In this document: in pieces, positions 54,992 to 64,000 of the stretch
Layout of the letters: the number at the start of each line of letters is the position of its first letter
How positions within the stretch are numbered: position 1 is the first letter of the stretch
Origin: Variovorax sp. TBS-050B
Lineage (GTDB): Bacteria > Pseudomonadota > Gammaproteobacteria > Burkholderiales > Burkholderiaceae_C
DNA: 64,000 bases
Assembly: GCF_029893635.1 (NCBI RefSeq)
Contig: NZ_JARXYR010000002.1
Coordinates: 248,001-312,000 of the forward strand
Direction of reading: 5' to 3'
Notes under the pieces: generated by a model
What the model saw: only the letters and a program-made list of their open reading frames with translations
What the model was told of the DNA's origin: nothing
The model's database searches: none
Program-made: the position numbers and the translations under genes

Positions 54992-56407
54992 TCAGCCGCC
55001 GGAGGCGCTGACGCGGGCCTGCGCCACCGCCTCGTCGGCGTCGTGCAGCGCCACGCGGAAGACGCTGCCGCTGCCCAGGCGCGAGCGCACGCTGACCGGA
55101 TGGCCGAGCACGTGCGAGAGCCGCGCGACGATCGCGAGGCCGAGGCCGAAGCCGTCCGAGGTGCCGGCGTGGTCGGCCACCTTGTAGAACTCCAGGAACA
55201 CGTCGCGCAGATGCTCGGGCGCGATGCCGATGCCGGTGTCCCACACTTCCACCCTGAGGCCGTCGCGCGTCTGGCGCGAGGCCAGCAGCACGCCGCCATG
55301 GGTGGTGTACTTGATCGCGTTCGCGAGCAGGTTGCCGATCATGCGGCGCACGCGGATCGGATCGGTGAGGAAGCTGCCTTCCGTCACGTGCACGCGGAAA
55401 TCGAGCCCGCGGCTCTCGGCCACCGGGCGGTACTGCAGTTCGAGGTCGTGCAGCAGCTCGGCCACGTCGACGCGCTCGATGTGCAGCCGCACCTGCCCCG
55501 AGTCGATGCGCGCGAGGTCGAACATCGAATCGAAGAGCGCGTTCACCGCATGCGTGGCGCGCACGATCTTGGGCGCGAGTTCGAGCACCAGTTCCGGCTC
55601 GTTGCGCAGCCAGTCGGCGTAGAGCGACAGCGCCAGCACCGGTTGCCGCATGTCGTGCGCGGCGCTCGCGAGGAAGCGGTTCTTCATCGCCACGGCCGAC
55701 ACCGCGGCCTGCCGCTGCTGCGTGAGCGACTTGATCAGGATGTGGTTGTGGAACAGCAGCTCCAGGCTGTTGCGCGCCGTCTCGTGGATGTGGCGGCCGG
55801 CGCGCAGCAGCAGGAACCAGTGCAGCATCGGCAGGATCGGCATCAGGTAGCCGTACTGGAAATGCGGCTCCTCGATGTTGAGGCTCACGAGCCGGATCAG
55901 CACCGCGCCGAGCATCGTGATGAACAGCGTGTTGACGTAGCGCTTGAGCAGCGGCGGATGCAGCGCCAGGCCGTTGAGCGGAAAGGTGCCCACCCCGGCC
56001 ACGATCAGCCAGCTCATGAACTGGTTGACCTGGGGCGTGCGCTCGAAGAACAGCAGGATCGACAGGCCCCAGACGATCGCGCTGGTGCTCCAGACGAAGC
56101 CATAGCGCTCGGTGAACTGCAGCTGCGCCGAGGCGCTGCGCCCCGCATAGCGCACCGCATAGACCCGCGCGCCCCATGCGCGGCAGATGGTGGCGATGAG
56201 GCCGGCCGCGAGCCAGGTGAGCAGTTCCCACCGCGGCACGTAGCTCCAGTTCAGGCCGACCATGGCGGGCATCAGCGCCGCCGACACGAGGTAGGAACCG
56301 CGCGCGGAACGCATCAGGCTGCGGATCAACTCGCCGCGGACCCACGATTCGGCTTCGTCTGCGGAGGCCGGAACCGGTGTCACGCTCGTGATCGACGGAT
56401 TGGCCAT
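54992..56407 (-). CDS. membrane sensor histidine kinase
   Basis: 471 residues. The N-terminal half has about six membrane segments (residues 40-200) and no obvious periplasmic domain. The H-box is FLASAAHDMRQPVLALSLYA (phospho-His near 250). The ATPase domain has NLLANAIKYT, DTGIGIAPEH and GFGLGLAIVARLS. The AAHDMRQP box is typical of kinases paired with NarL-type regulators in Burkholderiales. It is convergent to the regulator at 54244. Confidence 0.93.
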   Translation of the reverse strand: MANPSITSVTPVPASADEAESWVRGELIRSLMRSARGSYLVSAALMPAMVGLNWSYVPRWELLTWLAAGLIATICRAWGARVYAVRYAGRSASAQLQFTERYGFVWSTSAIVWGLSILLFFERTPQVNQFMSWLIVAGVGTFPLNGLALHPPLLKRYVNTLFITMLGAVLIRLVSLNIEEPHFQYGYLMPILPMLHWFLLLRAGRHIHETARNSLELLFHNHILIKSLTQQRQAAVSAVAMKNRFLASAAHDMRQPVLALSLYADWLRNEPELVLELAPKIVRATHAVNALFDSMFDLARIDSGQVRLHIERVDVAELLHDLELQYRPVAESRGLDFRVHVTEGSFLTDPIRVRRMIGNLLANAIKYTTHGGVLLASRQTRDGLRVEVWDTGIGIAPEHLRDVFLEFYKVADHAGTSDGFGLGLAIVARLSHVLGHPVSVRSRLGSGSVFRVALHDADEAVAQARVSASGG

Positions 56408-56509
56408 GTGGCGCTGGGCCTCCTCGTTGTTGAAATAGCGATCGCTCGCAGGATCGAAATGACGGCGATCTTAACGGGCCATTCCACCAGCGTCGTCATA
56501 GCCCGCACG

Positions 56510-56530
56510 GCACGCCTGTATCGGGCGTGC
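56510..56530. terminator. hairpin downstream of glycan cluster
   Basis: GCACGCC (56510-56516) pairs with GGCGTGC (56524-56530) with a seven-base loop, 16 bases past the stop of the glycosyltransferase gene. There is no clear U-tract. Confidence 0.4.
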
Positions 56531-56545
56531 ACAAGGACGGTGACG

Positions 56546-57320
56546 TCAAAGCTCGAGCCACGGATGGCGGAGTGTCAGCTCGACCCTCAGTCTCTCCGTG
56601 GCAGCAATCGTGTCGGTACGCAGCATCGAAGCTCCGTGCACGCGGTAGCGGCACAGGATCTCCGGCACAAAGATCGCCTCCATCCCGTGGTCCACGAATT
56701 TGCACCAGAAATCGAAATCCTCCCATCCGCTTTCGATGTGAGAGTAGCCACCCACCTGTGACCACGACCGCTTGGAGATCAATGCCATCGCATCGACATA
56801 ATTGCCGGATCGGAAAAGATTCTTGCTCCATACATCCGCCAGCCCCAATCCGGTCTGGTTGCCGAAGAGTTCGATCTGAGAATATGCCGCATCGTATTCG
56901 CGGCCGTTGAAAGCCTCCAGCAGCCGTTCGAGCGCTCTAGGGTAAATCTGGTTATCCGCGTCGATGACGAATACAGGGTCCGTCCGGGCGTACTCGAAGG
57001 GCAGTATTTCGGGCCTCGGCCAACCCCTGGTTCTGAACATGCCGAAGCAATGAAACCCGATCGAACCGGGCACTGTTCAGCTCCATCCAGCGTCTTGTGA
57101 CGTCGACGGAGTCGTCGCGTACGGAATGGTCATCCACCACGATCAACTCGAGATCTTGATGTGTCTGCGCCGATATCGAGTCCAAGCACTCTATGACGAA
57201 CTGCGCGTAATTGTAGAGGCTGACCGCTACAGTGATGCCGCGCGCTTCGGGCCGAGCGCGATGGACTTTCTCGTAGACCACTTCATGGCGAATCAGCCGA
57301 GGCGTCATTCGGATATTCAC
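56546..57320 (-). pseudogene. family 2 glycosyltransferase, frameshifted
   Basis: The GT-A fold N-terminus (GITVAVSLYNYAQFVIECL, then ELIVVDDHSVRDDS) is in one frame, and the rest (VFVIDADNQIYPRALERLL, then GWEDFDFWCKFVDHGMEA) is in another. One extra base at 56997-56998 separates NQGLAEARNTAL from EYARTDPVFVIDADNQ. Removing it gives 257 residues with both the nucleotide-sugar DDHS and the DAD metal motif. The GTG at 57320 overlaps the upstream gene's stop; ATG 57308 is an alternative. It probably adds a sugar to a surface glycan. Confidence 0.85.
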
Positions 57321-58624
57321 TGCTGAATACTTTCGTGTTGCGCCAAAAAGGCCAAGAGAGTGTCGATTTTTGCCGTCTTTCGCAGTTCGTGGGATAGCAG
57401 CGCTGCTGCGTTCTCTCGGACTCTCATGCTTTCGACCTGCCCATCGACATCGAACATCAACCAATCCAGCAACGCCGGAAGATGTCGGGCATCTTCCTGA
57501 AAGAAATGCTGTCCCGGTTTGAACTCTGGATGGGGCAAACATGGATCAGTGACAACCAAAGCGCCCGATGCCATGCCCTGCCGAACCATCCGATGCCACT
57601 CGAAGTAGGGAAACTCGTCTCGGTGGATATTGAGACTGATCTTCGATTGCCCAGCGACATGCCCAGCCAGCCGAGTCAACGATTGATTCTCCGCTTCCGC
57701 ACGGATAGGGCCGCGCGACGCACGACGGTAGTAAATGAATGAAGGAATTCTGGCAAAAAAACCAGCGTTGCGAGCAAAGAATGCATCTCTTCGCGCACTC
57801 TCGCTGCCGAAAAAAGAAACACTGATAGGGCGTGCGGACCAATCGGGGGCGCGCGAGTCCCTGTTTCTCGCCTGCGCGGGGAGGCTTTTGAAAAGCGGAT
57901 GGTCCACATCCGCTTCATCCAGGGCGTAGGCCTGAACCTTCGAGCTCGGCTCAAAGTGCAGCGCTGGCAGCCCGGCCTGCGCAAGCAAGCAGCTCACTTG
58001 TGGCGAAAGATCCAGGATGCCGCGGGACATCAACAGCGCAGGCAGGGCTCGCGCGAACCAGGGCGTCTGCAACTGCTCCGTGTTGAGCATGAAAGAGTTG
58101 GCCACGAAAGAGCCTTCCATCCACCTCGGTCCTTGACCAAGGATGAAGAACTCATGAGGCGCCACCACGATCCCCAAGGACATCTCTGCTCTCGATTCCG
58201 CCCGCTCGTCCAGCAGTGCAACCTTCACGCCTGCACTGCGGAGGTCTGCCGCAAGGTCCTCGGCAATCTCTTTCATGAAAATGTTGCCTAGAGAGCTCAC
58301 GTAGATCGAGATGCACTTCTCCTGAAGGCTGGATACGAGCGCCGTCCGATCCACAGTCGCATCGAGAGCGAATGCTTCCGGCGCGGAAAGCGACATGGAT
58401 CCGAGTGCGCGGGCAATTTCTTCTCGCCTGAACGCGGCACGCCCCTCCAGCGCAGCCCAGGCCTCGTCGCGAGCCGCGGATCCCGCGGTCCCCATGCCTG
58501 CTCGCAGTCCGCCATGGCCTGGATTCAGGAACATTGCCAGCTTCTCGAATCTGCGAATGCCGACTTCTGCGAGTTCTCGAGAGACTCCGGGAAGACGGGA
58601 ACTAACCGATTCTTGCTGCCGCAT
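57317..58624 (-). CDS. putative glycosyltransferase of surface-glycan cluster
   Basis: 435 residues. I recognise no clear family for the N-terminal half. The C-terminal third (KISLNIHRDEFPYFEWHRMV, then ASGALVVTDPCLPHPEFKPG) resembles the nucleotide-sugar-binding end of GT-B (CgeB/family 1-like) glycosyltransferases. No signal peptide or membrane segment is seen. The base composition is lower in G+C than the surroundings. It is coupled to the family 2 glycosyltransferase gene. Confidence 0.65.
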   Translation of the reverse strand: MRQQESVSSRLPGVSRELAEVGIRRFEKLAMFLNPGHGGLRAGMGTAGSAARDEAWAALEGRAAFRREEIARALGSMSLSAPEAFALDATVDRTALVSSLQEKCISIYVSSLGNIFMKEIAEDLAADLRSAGVKVALLDERAESRAEMSLGIVVAPHEFFILGQGPRWMEGSFVANSFMLNTEQLQTPWFARALPALLMSRGILDLSPQVSCLLAQAGLPALHFEPSSKVQAYALDEADVDHPLFKSLPAQARNRDSRAPDWSARPISVSFFGSESARRDAFFARNAGFFARIPSFIYYRRASRGPIRAEAENQSLTRLAGHVAGQSKISLNIHRDEFPYFEWHRMVRQGMASGALVVTDPCLPHPEFKPGQHFFQEDARHLPALLDWLMFDVDGQVESMRVRENAAALLSHELRKTAKIDTLLAFLAQHESIQQ

Positions 58625-58674
58625 ATTTGGTCGTCACAACAATAGATACTTGAACGGGCCGGCCGCAAACCTCG

Positions 58675-59904
58675 TCAGTTGCTTTTTCCGATGATCTTTC
58701 GGATCTGTTCTTTGAAGCCGCCTGGAATGCCTTCTGCAACCACTCGGAGCGGCCGAGTGATTCGCCAACTGGAGGAGGCAAGCACCTTTTTCAGTTCTGC
58801 ATGGGTGCGAGCCAGCTCGAGCAGGAGCTCATCTTCACGGTGCTTTCCGGCAAGGCATCTCGCATCGCTGTTTTCAAGCTCGCTTCTCAACTCCCGCATG
58901 CTCAGGTCCCACCGGTCCTTTTGCAATCGCAGCGCCCTCTGGTGCTTTTCCCGCTGCGTGGTTTCTCGCTCGAGTGCCTCTTTCAATTCCTGAATGACAG
59001 CGCGAGCCTCTTCGAGCTCAAGCCTCCATCGCCGTTCCCGCGCCGACTCATCGGCGTCTGGCAACGTGCCATGGCCTTCAAGGTCCGGTTCGGTCGAATC
59101 CGCCGAGGTATTCACGAAAATCGCGTTCGGAAATCGAGATCTCATCGAGTGCTCAAAGACCGCGCGATTTTTGTAATACGCATTTGGCAGCAAATAAACC
59201 TTTTTTTTCAAGAAAGCGGACAAGATCGAAACATGCAATCTGTCCGTACGAACCATTTCGAATGGCGCGATGAAGGCAGCCATCGAGTTCGTGGCATGGC
59301 CGCAGAATTCCTCGGAAGTCCAAACATCTCCGTTCCATGACATGGAGATATCGACATTTCCCCTCGGTATAGGAATCCGGCCTGCCGCCTCACCATCGGT
59401 GCGAAACGCGCTTAGAGAACCGGAACCTGCTTGAAAATACCGGGCAAAAAACGAGTCATCCAGAAAGAATGTGACGTCGTGGGACAAGTGGGTATTCTTC
59501 TCCGAGGCCCCGTTCATCAATGCCATGCGATGGGAAACGGGCTCGCGACAGAATACCGTGAGATTCTGCTTGGTACGAGAAAGCACATCCGCAAAGCCCA
59601 CGATGGTATGGGGCAGCAAGATGATGCGGTCCACCGCTTCGTGACGTCTGATCAGATCCGCCACGTCGTCATATCGGCCTTCCACGAGGTTGCCACCGCC
59701 GCCGATCAACACAGTCCCACTTCGAACCGTGTCAGTCTGATGATGCGCCGTGAATTTTATTCCGTACGACTTGAACAACTCGTAGGTTGCATGAGCAATA
59801 AATCCGTCACCGGCATTCCCCGATTTCGGGAAAAAGTGAACATGCTCGCCGGCGAGCGACTGCAGCAACAATAAAAATGGATCGTCGGAAAAAGAGGGCA
59901 ACAT
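58675..59904 (-). CDS. polysaccharide pyruvyl transferase family protein with coiled-coil tail
   Basis: 409 residues. The N-terminal 240 match polysaccharide pyruvyl transferases (HFFPKSGNAGDGFIAHATYE, VLIGGGGNLVEGRYDD, then RTDRLHVSILSAFLKKKVYL). A long charged coiled coil (about 270-375) follows, ending in a WRITRPLR motif common in surface-polysaccharide enzymes. It probably adds pyruvate ketals to a glycan. There is no ribosome site before ATG 59904. It is first in the three-gene cluster. Confidence 0.82.
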   Translation of the reverse strand: MLPSFSDDPFLLLLQSLAGEHVHFFPKSGNAGDGFIAHATYELFKSYGIKFTAHHQTDTVRSGTVLIGGGGNLVEGRYDDVADLIRRHEAVDRIILLPHTIVGFADVLSRTKQNLTVFCREPVSHRMALMNGASEKNTHLSHDVTFFLDDSFFARYFQAGSGSLSAFRTDGEAAGRIPIPRGNVDISMSWNGDVWTSEEFCGHATNSMAAFIAPFEMVRTDRLHVSILSAFLKKKVYLLPNAYYKNRAVFEHSMRSRFPNAIFVNTSADSTEPDLEGHGTLPDADESARERRWRLELEEARAVIQELKEALERETTQREKHQRALRLQKDRWDLSMRELRSELENSDARCLAGKHREDELLLELARTHAELKKVLASSSWRITRPLRVVAEGIPGGFKEQIRKIIGKSN

Positions 59905-60075
59905 TTTACCGCGCTGACATTAAGACAAATCTATTTACCGATCCCGGCAATCAGGACAGGCAGATGCATTTACGCCATGGCGGCGAGCCCGGATACCCGA
60001 TTCCACCGCGCAGTCCAAGGACAGACTATATCGCCATCGGAAAAAGCAATGACGGGCGAATTCGGCGCGACGAGC

Positions 60076-60099
60076 AAAAAAAATAGCCCCTTGCGGGGC
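60076..60099 (-). terminator. intrinsic terminator after tRNA-Ser
   Basis: Read leftward: GCCCC-GCAA-GGGGC followed by U-A-UUUUUUUU (the A-run at 60076-60083 on the plus strand). It lies seven bases after the tRNA 3' end and ends the tRNA (and perhaps serS) transcript. Confidence 0.9.
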
Positions 60100-60105
60100 C
60101 ATTCT

Positions 60106-60195
60106 TGGAGGAGAGGGAGGGATTCGAACCCTCGGTACGTTCGCACGTACGCCTGATTTCGAGTCAGGTACATTCGACCACTCTGCCACCTCTCC
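60106..60195 (-). tRNA. tRNA-Ser (anticodon CGA)
   Basis: 90 bases including an encoded CCA. The acceptor stem is GGAGAGG (from 60195) with CCTCTCC (60116-60110). The anticodon stem-loop CCTGA-CTCGAAA-TCAGG gives anticodon CGA, which reads UCG. The long variable arm (GTACG..CGTAC) marks a class II serine tRNA. The T arm has GTTCGAAT. The discriminator base before CCA is T rather than the G usual for serine tRNAs. It lies 57 bases behind serS on the same strand. Confidence 0.96.
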
Positions 60196-60252
60196 GGTGC
60201 TGTCGAGCCTGCGATTCTAGCAGAGAAATTGAGCGGTTTTGCACGCGGTCGC

Positions 60253-61593
<1,341 letters not shown>

Positions 61594-61608
61594 TTAGGTG
61601 GCCGGGGT

Positions 61609-62571
61609 TCAGGCCAGCGTGGCGGGATCCACGTTCGCGCCGCAGACGATCAGGCACACCTTCTCGCCTTCGCGCGGCCGGTAGGCGCCGGTCTGCAGCG
61701 CGGCGAGCGGCAGCGCGGCGGCCGGCTCGACGGCGAGCTTCATTTCCTTCCAGAGCCACTGCTGGGCGGCGCGAATGGCATCGTCGGACAGCAGCAGCGC
61801 GCTCTGCACATGCTGCTGCGTGAGCTCCCAGGCGATGGCGCCGATGCGCCGCGCGCCGAGCGAATCGGCCGCGATGCCGCCGACCTCGACGTCGACCGGC
61901 TCGCCGGCCTCGCGTGCGCGAAACAGCGTCGGAGCGCGCTCGGGTTCGAGCGCCACCACGCGGGCTCGCCGCTCGAACCAGCCGGCAAGACCGGCGACCA
62001 GCCCGCCGCCGCCCACGCTCACGAGCACCGCGTCGGGCAGTCCGCCCTGCGTCTCGATCTCGTGGCCCAGGGTGCCGGCACCGGCCACGACTTCGGGCTG
62101 GTCGTAGGCGTGGGTCAGCAGCGCGCCGGTTTCCTTCTGCCGCGCGAGGCATGCGGCGAGCGCGTCGGCATAGACCTCGCCGACGACCACCACCTCGGCG
62201 CCGAGGGCGCGCAGCCGGGCGCGTTTGGCCTCGGGCGAGAGGCCGGGCAGGAACACCTGGCAGCGCACGCCGAGCGCCCGCGCCGCCGCGGCCGTCGCGA
62301 TGCCCGCGTTGCCGCCCGAGGCGACGACGACGCCGCTTGCCGGAATCTCGTTGGCCAGCAGCCGGTTCATCATGCCGCGCGCCTTGAAGCTGCCGCTCAC
62401 CTGCAGATGCTCGAGCTTGAGCCAGATCTCGGCCTGCGGAATCTCGAGGCCGAAGGCGCCCGCGGGCAGCTTCCAGAGCGGGGTTTCGCGCAGGAAGCCC
62501 GCCGAAGCGGCCTGCAGCCTGCGCACGGCGCCCTCGGTCTCGAGGCGCCAATTGGTTGTCGCGTGAATCAA
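61609..62571 (-). CDS. PLP-dependent threonine/serine dehydratase-like protein
   Basis: 320 residues, fold type II PLP enzyme. The lysine that binds PLP is in [13 protein letters not shown] (about 63), the phosphate loop is [11 protein letters not shown] (about 180) and the substrate loop is ASGGNAGIA. It resembles catabolic threonine or serine dehydratases but is short and has no regulatory domain. TTG 62571 overlaps the ispH stop (TTGA), which supports this non-ATG start. Confidence 0.88.
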   Translation of the reverse strand: MIHATTNWRLETEGAVRRLQAASAGFLRETPLWKLPAGAFGLEIPQAEIWLKLEHLQVSGSFKARGMMNRLLANEIPASGVVVASGGNAGIATAAAARALGVRCQVFLPGLSPEAKRARLRALGAEVVVVGEVYADALAACLARQKETGALLTHAYDQPEVVAGAGTLGHEIETQGGLPDAVLVSVGGGGLVAGLAGWFERRARVVALEPERAPTLFRAREAGEPVDVEVGGIAADSLGARRIGAIAWELTQQHVQSALLLSDDAIRAAQQWLWKEMKLAVEPAAALPLAALQTGAYRPREGEKVCLIVCGANVDPATLA

Positions 62572-63536
62572 GAGATGTGTCCCGGTGGTGGAATGTCGTC
62601 GAGCTTGAGCCCCTTGGGCAGCGGGAACTTGATGGTCTCCTCGATGCCGTCCATCTTGCGGACCGACACCGCGCCGAAGGCCCGCACGCGCTCGATCACG
62701 TCGCGCACCAGGACCTCGGGCGCCGATGCCCCGGCGGTGATGCCGACGCGCGTCTTGCCCTCGAACCACTCGGGCCTGAGTTCCTCGGCCGAATCGACCA
62801 TGTAGCTCTCGGTGCCGAGGCGCTGCGCGAGTTCGCGCAGGCGGTTGCTGTTGGAACTGGTGGGGCTGCCGACCACGATCACGAGGTCGACCTGCGGGCT
62901 GAGGATCTTGACCGCGTCCTGGCGGTTCTGCGTGGCGTAGCAGATGTCCTGCTGCTTGGGTTCGCGCACGCTCGGAAAGCGCGCGCGCACGGCCGCCGCG
63001 ATCTCGGCCGCGTCGTCGACGCTGAGCGTGGTCTGGGTCACCACCGCGAGCTTCTCGGCCTGCGCGGGCGCGACCCTGGCCACGTCCTCCACGTCCTCGA
63101 CCAGGTGGATGCCGCTCGAGAGCTGGCCCATCGTGCCCTCGACCTCGGGGTGCCCCTTGTGGCCGATCATGATGAATTCGTAGCCCTCTTTCGCGAGCTT
63201 GGCGACCTCGACGTGCACCTTGGTCACGAGCGGGCAGGTGGCGTCGAAGATCTCGAAGCCGCGGTCGCGCGCCTCCTGCTGCACCGCCTTGCTCACGCCG
63301 TGGGCGCTGAACACCAGCGTGGCGCCGGGCGGCACCTCGGCCAGGTCCTCGATGAAGATCGCGCCCTTGGCCTTGAGCTCGTTGACAACGTAGGTGTTGT
63401 GCACGATCTCGTGACGCACGTAGATCGGCGCGCCGAACTTGGCGATCGCGCGCTCGACGATCTCGATCGCACGGTCCACGCCGGCGCAGAAGCCGCGCGG
63501 TTCGGCGAGGATGACTTCCTCGATGCCGGGGTTCAT
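62568..63536 (-). CDS. ispH: 4-hydroxy-3-methylbut-2-enyl diphosphate reductase
   Basis: 322 residues. Last step of the MEP isoprenoid route, giving IPP and DMAPP. The three iron-sulfur cysteines are in [12 protein letters not shown] (about 16), [12 protein letters not shown] (about 100) and [13 protein letters not shown] (about 200). Other landmarks are [14 protein letters not shown] and [12 protein letters not shown]. The start at 63536 gives the usual N-terminus. It follows fkpB, the conserved fkpB-ispH order. Confidence 0.97.
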   Translation of the reverse strand: MNPGIEEVILAEPRGFCAGVDRAIEIVERAIAKFGAPIYVRHEIVHNTYVVNELKAKGAIFIEDLAEVPPGATLVFSAHGVSKAVQQEARDRGFEIFDATCPLVTKVHVEVAKLAKEGYEFIMIGHKGHPEVEGTMGQLSSGIHLVEDVEDVARVAPAQAEKLAVVTQTTLSVDDAAEIAAAVRARFPSVREPKQQDICYATQNRQDAVKILSPQVDLVIVVGSPTSSNSNRLRELAQRLGTESYMVDSAEELRPEWFEGKTRVGITAGASAPEVLVRDVIERVRAFGAVSVRKMDGIEETIKFPLPKGLKLDDIPPPGHIS

Positions 63537-63567
63537 GGCGCCTCCCGAAGCGATGGACGCGGGCACA

Positions 63568-63999
63568 TCACAGCACCCCGATCAGCTTGACTTCGAAGGT
63601 CACGGGCTGGCCCGCGAGCGGATGGTTGAAGTCGAAGCGCACCGCCGTCTCGTTCGATTCGACCACTGCGCCCGCATAGCTGCCGGCGCCGTCGGGCGTG
63701 GGGAACTGCACCACGTCGCCGACCGCGTACTGCTCGTCGGGATCGCCCATCTGCGCGAGCAGCTTGCGCGCCACCCATTGCTGCATCTCGGGATTGCGCT
63801 CGCCGAAGGCCTCGCCGGCAGGCAGCTCGAAGGTGGCGTGCGTGCCCTCCTCCAGGCCGATCAGCCGCTGCTCGACCGCGGGCGAAAGCTCGCCGGTGCC
63901 GAGCGACAGGGTCGCGGGCTTGTCGGCGAAGGTGTTGATGATGTCGCCTGCCGGTCCCGCGAGGCGGTAATGCAGGGTCAGGAAGGAGCCGGAATTCAC
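63568..63999 (-). CDS. fkpB: FKBP-type peptidyl-prolyl isomerase, SlpA-like (may continue past window edge)
   Basis: At least 143 residues. FKBP/SlyD-type isomerase with an inserted chaperone flap. [20 protein letters not shown], then [16 protein letters not shown], are typical of SlpA/FkpB. The GTG at 63999 is the last possible start inside the window, but the family is usually about 149 residues, so the true start may lie a few codons beyond the edge. Its partner gene ispH follows. Confidence 0.9.
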   Translation of the reverse strand: MNSGSFLTLHYRLAGPAGDIINTFADKPATLSLGTGELSPAVEQRLIGLEEGTHATFELPAGEAFGERNPEMQQWVARKLLAQMGDPDEQYAVGDVVQFPTPDGAGSYAGAVVESNETAVRFDFNHPLAGQPVTFEVKLIGVL

Positions 64000-64000
64000 G

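Noticed and set aside
59905..60105. Small open frames between the pyruvyl transferase gene and tRNA-Ser
   Set aside because: Short, no ribosome site, no family pattern. The region is A/T-rich leader and terminator.

Overview
The window is about 70% G+C, densely packed, and carries genes whose combination and sequence style point to a betaproteobacterium of the Comamonadaceae, most likely Variovorax or a close relative. That assignment is inferred from gene content (urt urea transporter, NMT1-like ABC systems, TRAP transporter, LpxO, CstA/YbdD, serS-tRNA-Ser and ispH-fkpB neighbourhoods); no rRNA is present to confirm it. There is no CRISPR array, prophage or insertion sequence. No stretch longer than 300 bases lacks a gene. 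The longest gap (23025-23308) is filled by two divergent riboswitch-like leaders.

Layout. 1-4427: a LysR regulator (cut by the window edge) faces gcl-hyi-glxR, the glyoxylate-to-glycerate route. 4566-8420: a halogenase-like flavoprotein and malic enzyme maeB. 8607-11534: a TRAP transporter. 11695-14961: an NMT1-like ABC importer followed by a nucleobase/nucleoside deaminase. 14958-21827: small regulator-enzyme pairs (methyltransferase/MerR, oxidoreductase/HxlR, OsmC, Lrp/dadA) plus lpxO. 21966-25719: a Rieske oxygenase and, divergently, a second NMT1-like binding protein, a second deaminase and ureD. 25723-30211: hydrolase, two small exported proteins, a frameshifted TonB siderophore receptor and YbdD. 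30222-40148: cstA, cell-wall and stress genes, a two-component system, a DedA-rhodanese fusion, an aldo/keto reductase and an MFS exporter. 40290-46211: urtEDCBA on the minus strand. 46377-54849: esterase, ppk2, CorA-like transporter, rnm-DMT-yciO-M50-trpS and a response regulator. 54992-59904: a sensor kinase and a lower-G+C surface-glycan cluster. 60106-63999: tRNA-Ser(CGA), serS, a PLP lyase, ispH and fkpB.

How the parts fit. The most striking element is 23069-23252. Two copies of the same leader sequence, pointing away from each other, match the NMT1 RNA motif, known as the xanthine-I riboswitch that senses xanthine and uric acid. One precedes the Rieske oxygenase and the other precedes the NMT1-like binding protein, deaminase and ureD. 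Together with urea uptake (urtABCDE) and glyoxylate disposal (gcl-hyi-glxR), this suggests the window holds several pieces of purine catabolism: uptake, deamination, ring oxidation, and use of the two end products urea and glyoxylate. The middle steps (urate oxidase, allantoinase and so on) and the rest of the urease genes are not in the window, so this pathway reading is inference.

Two repeat families are scattered between genes: a roughly 125-base palindromic element (four copies) and a roughly 90-base hairpin element found inside two operons. Three genes (a MerR regulator, the TonB receptor and a glycosyltransferase) each carry a single-base frameshift, which may be real decay or base-calling error.
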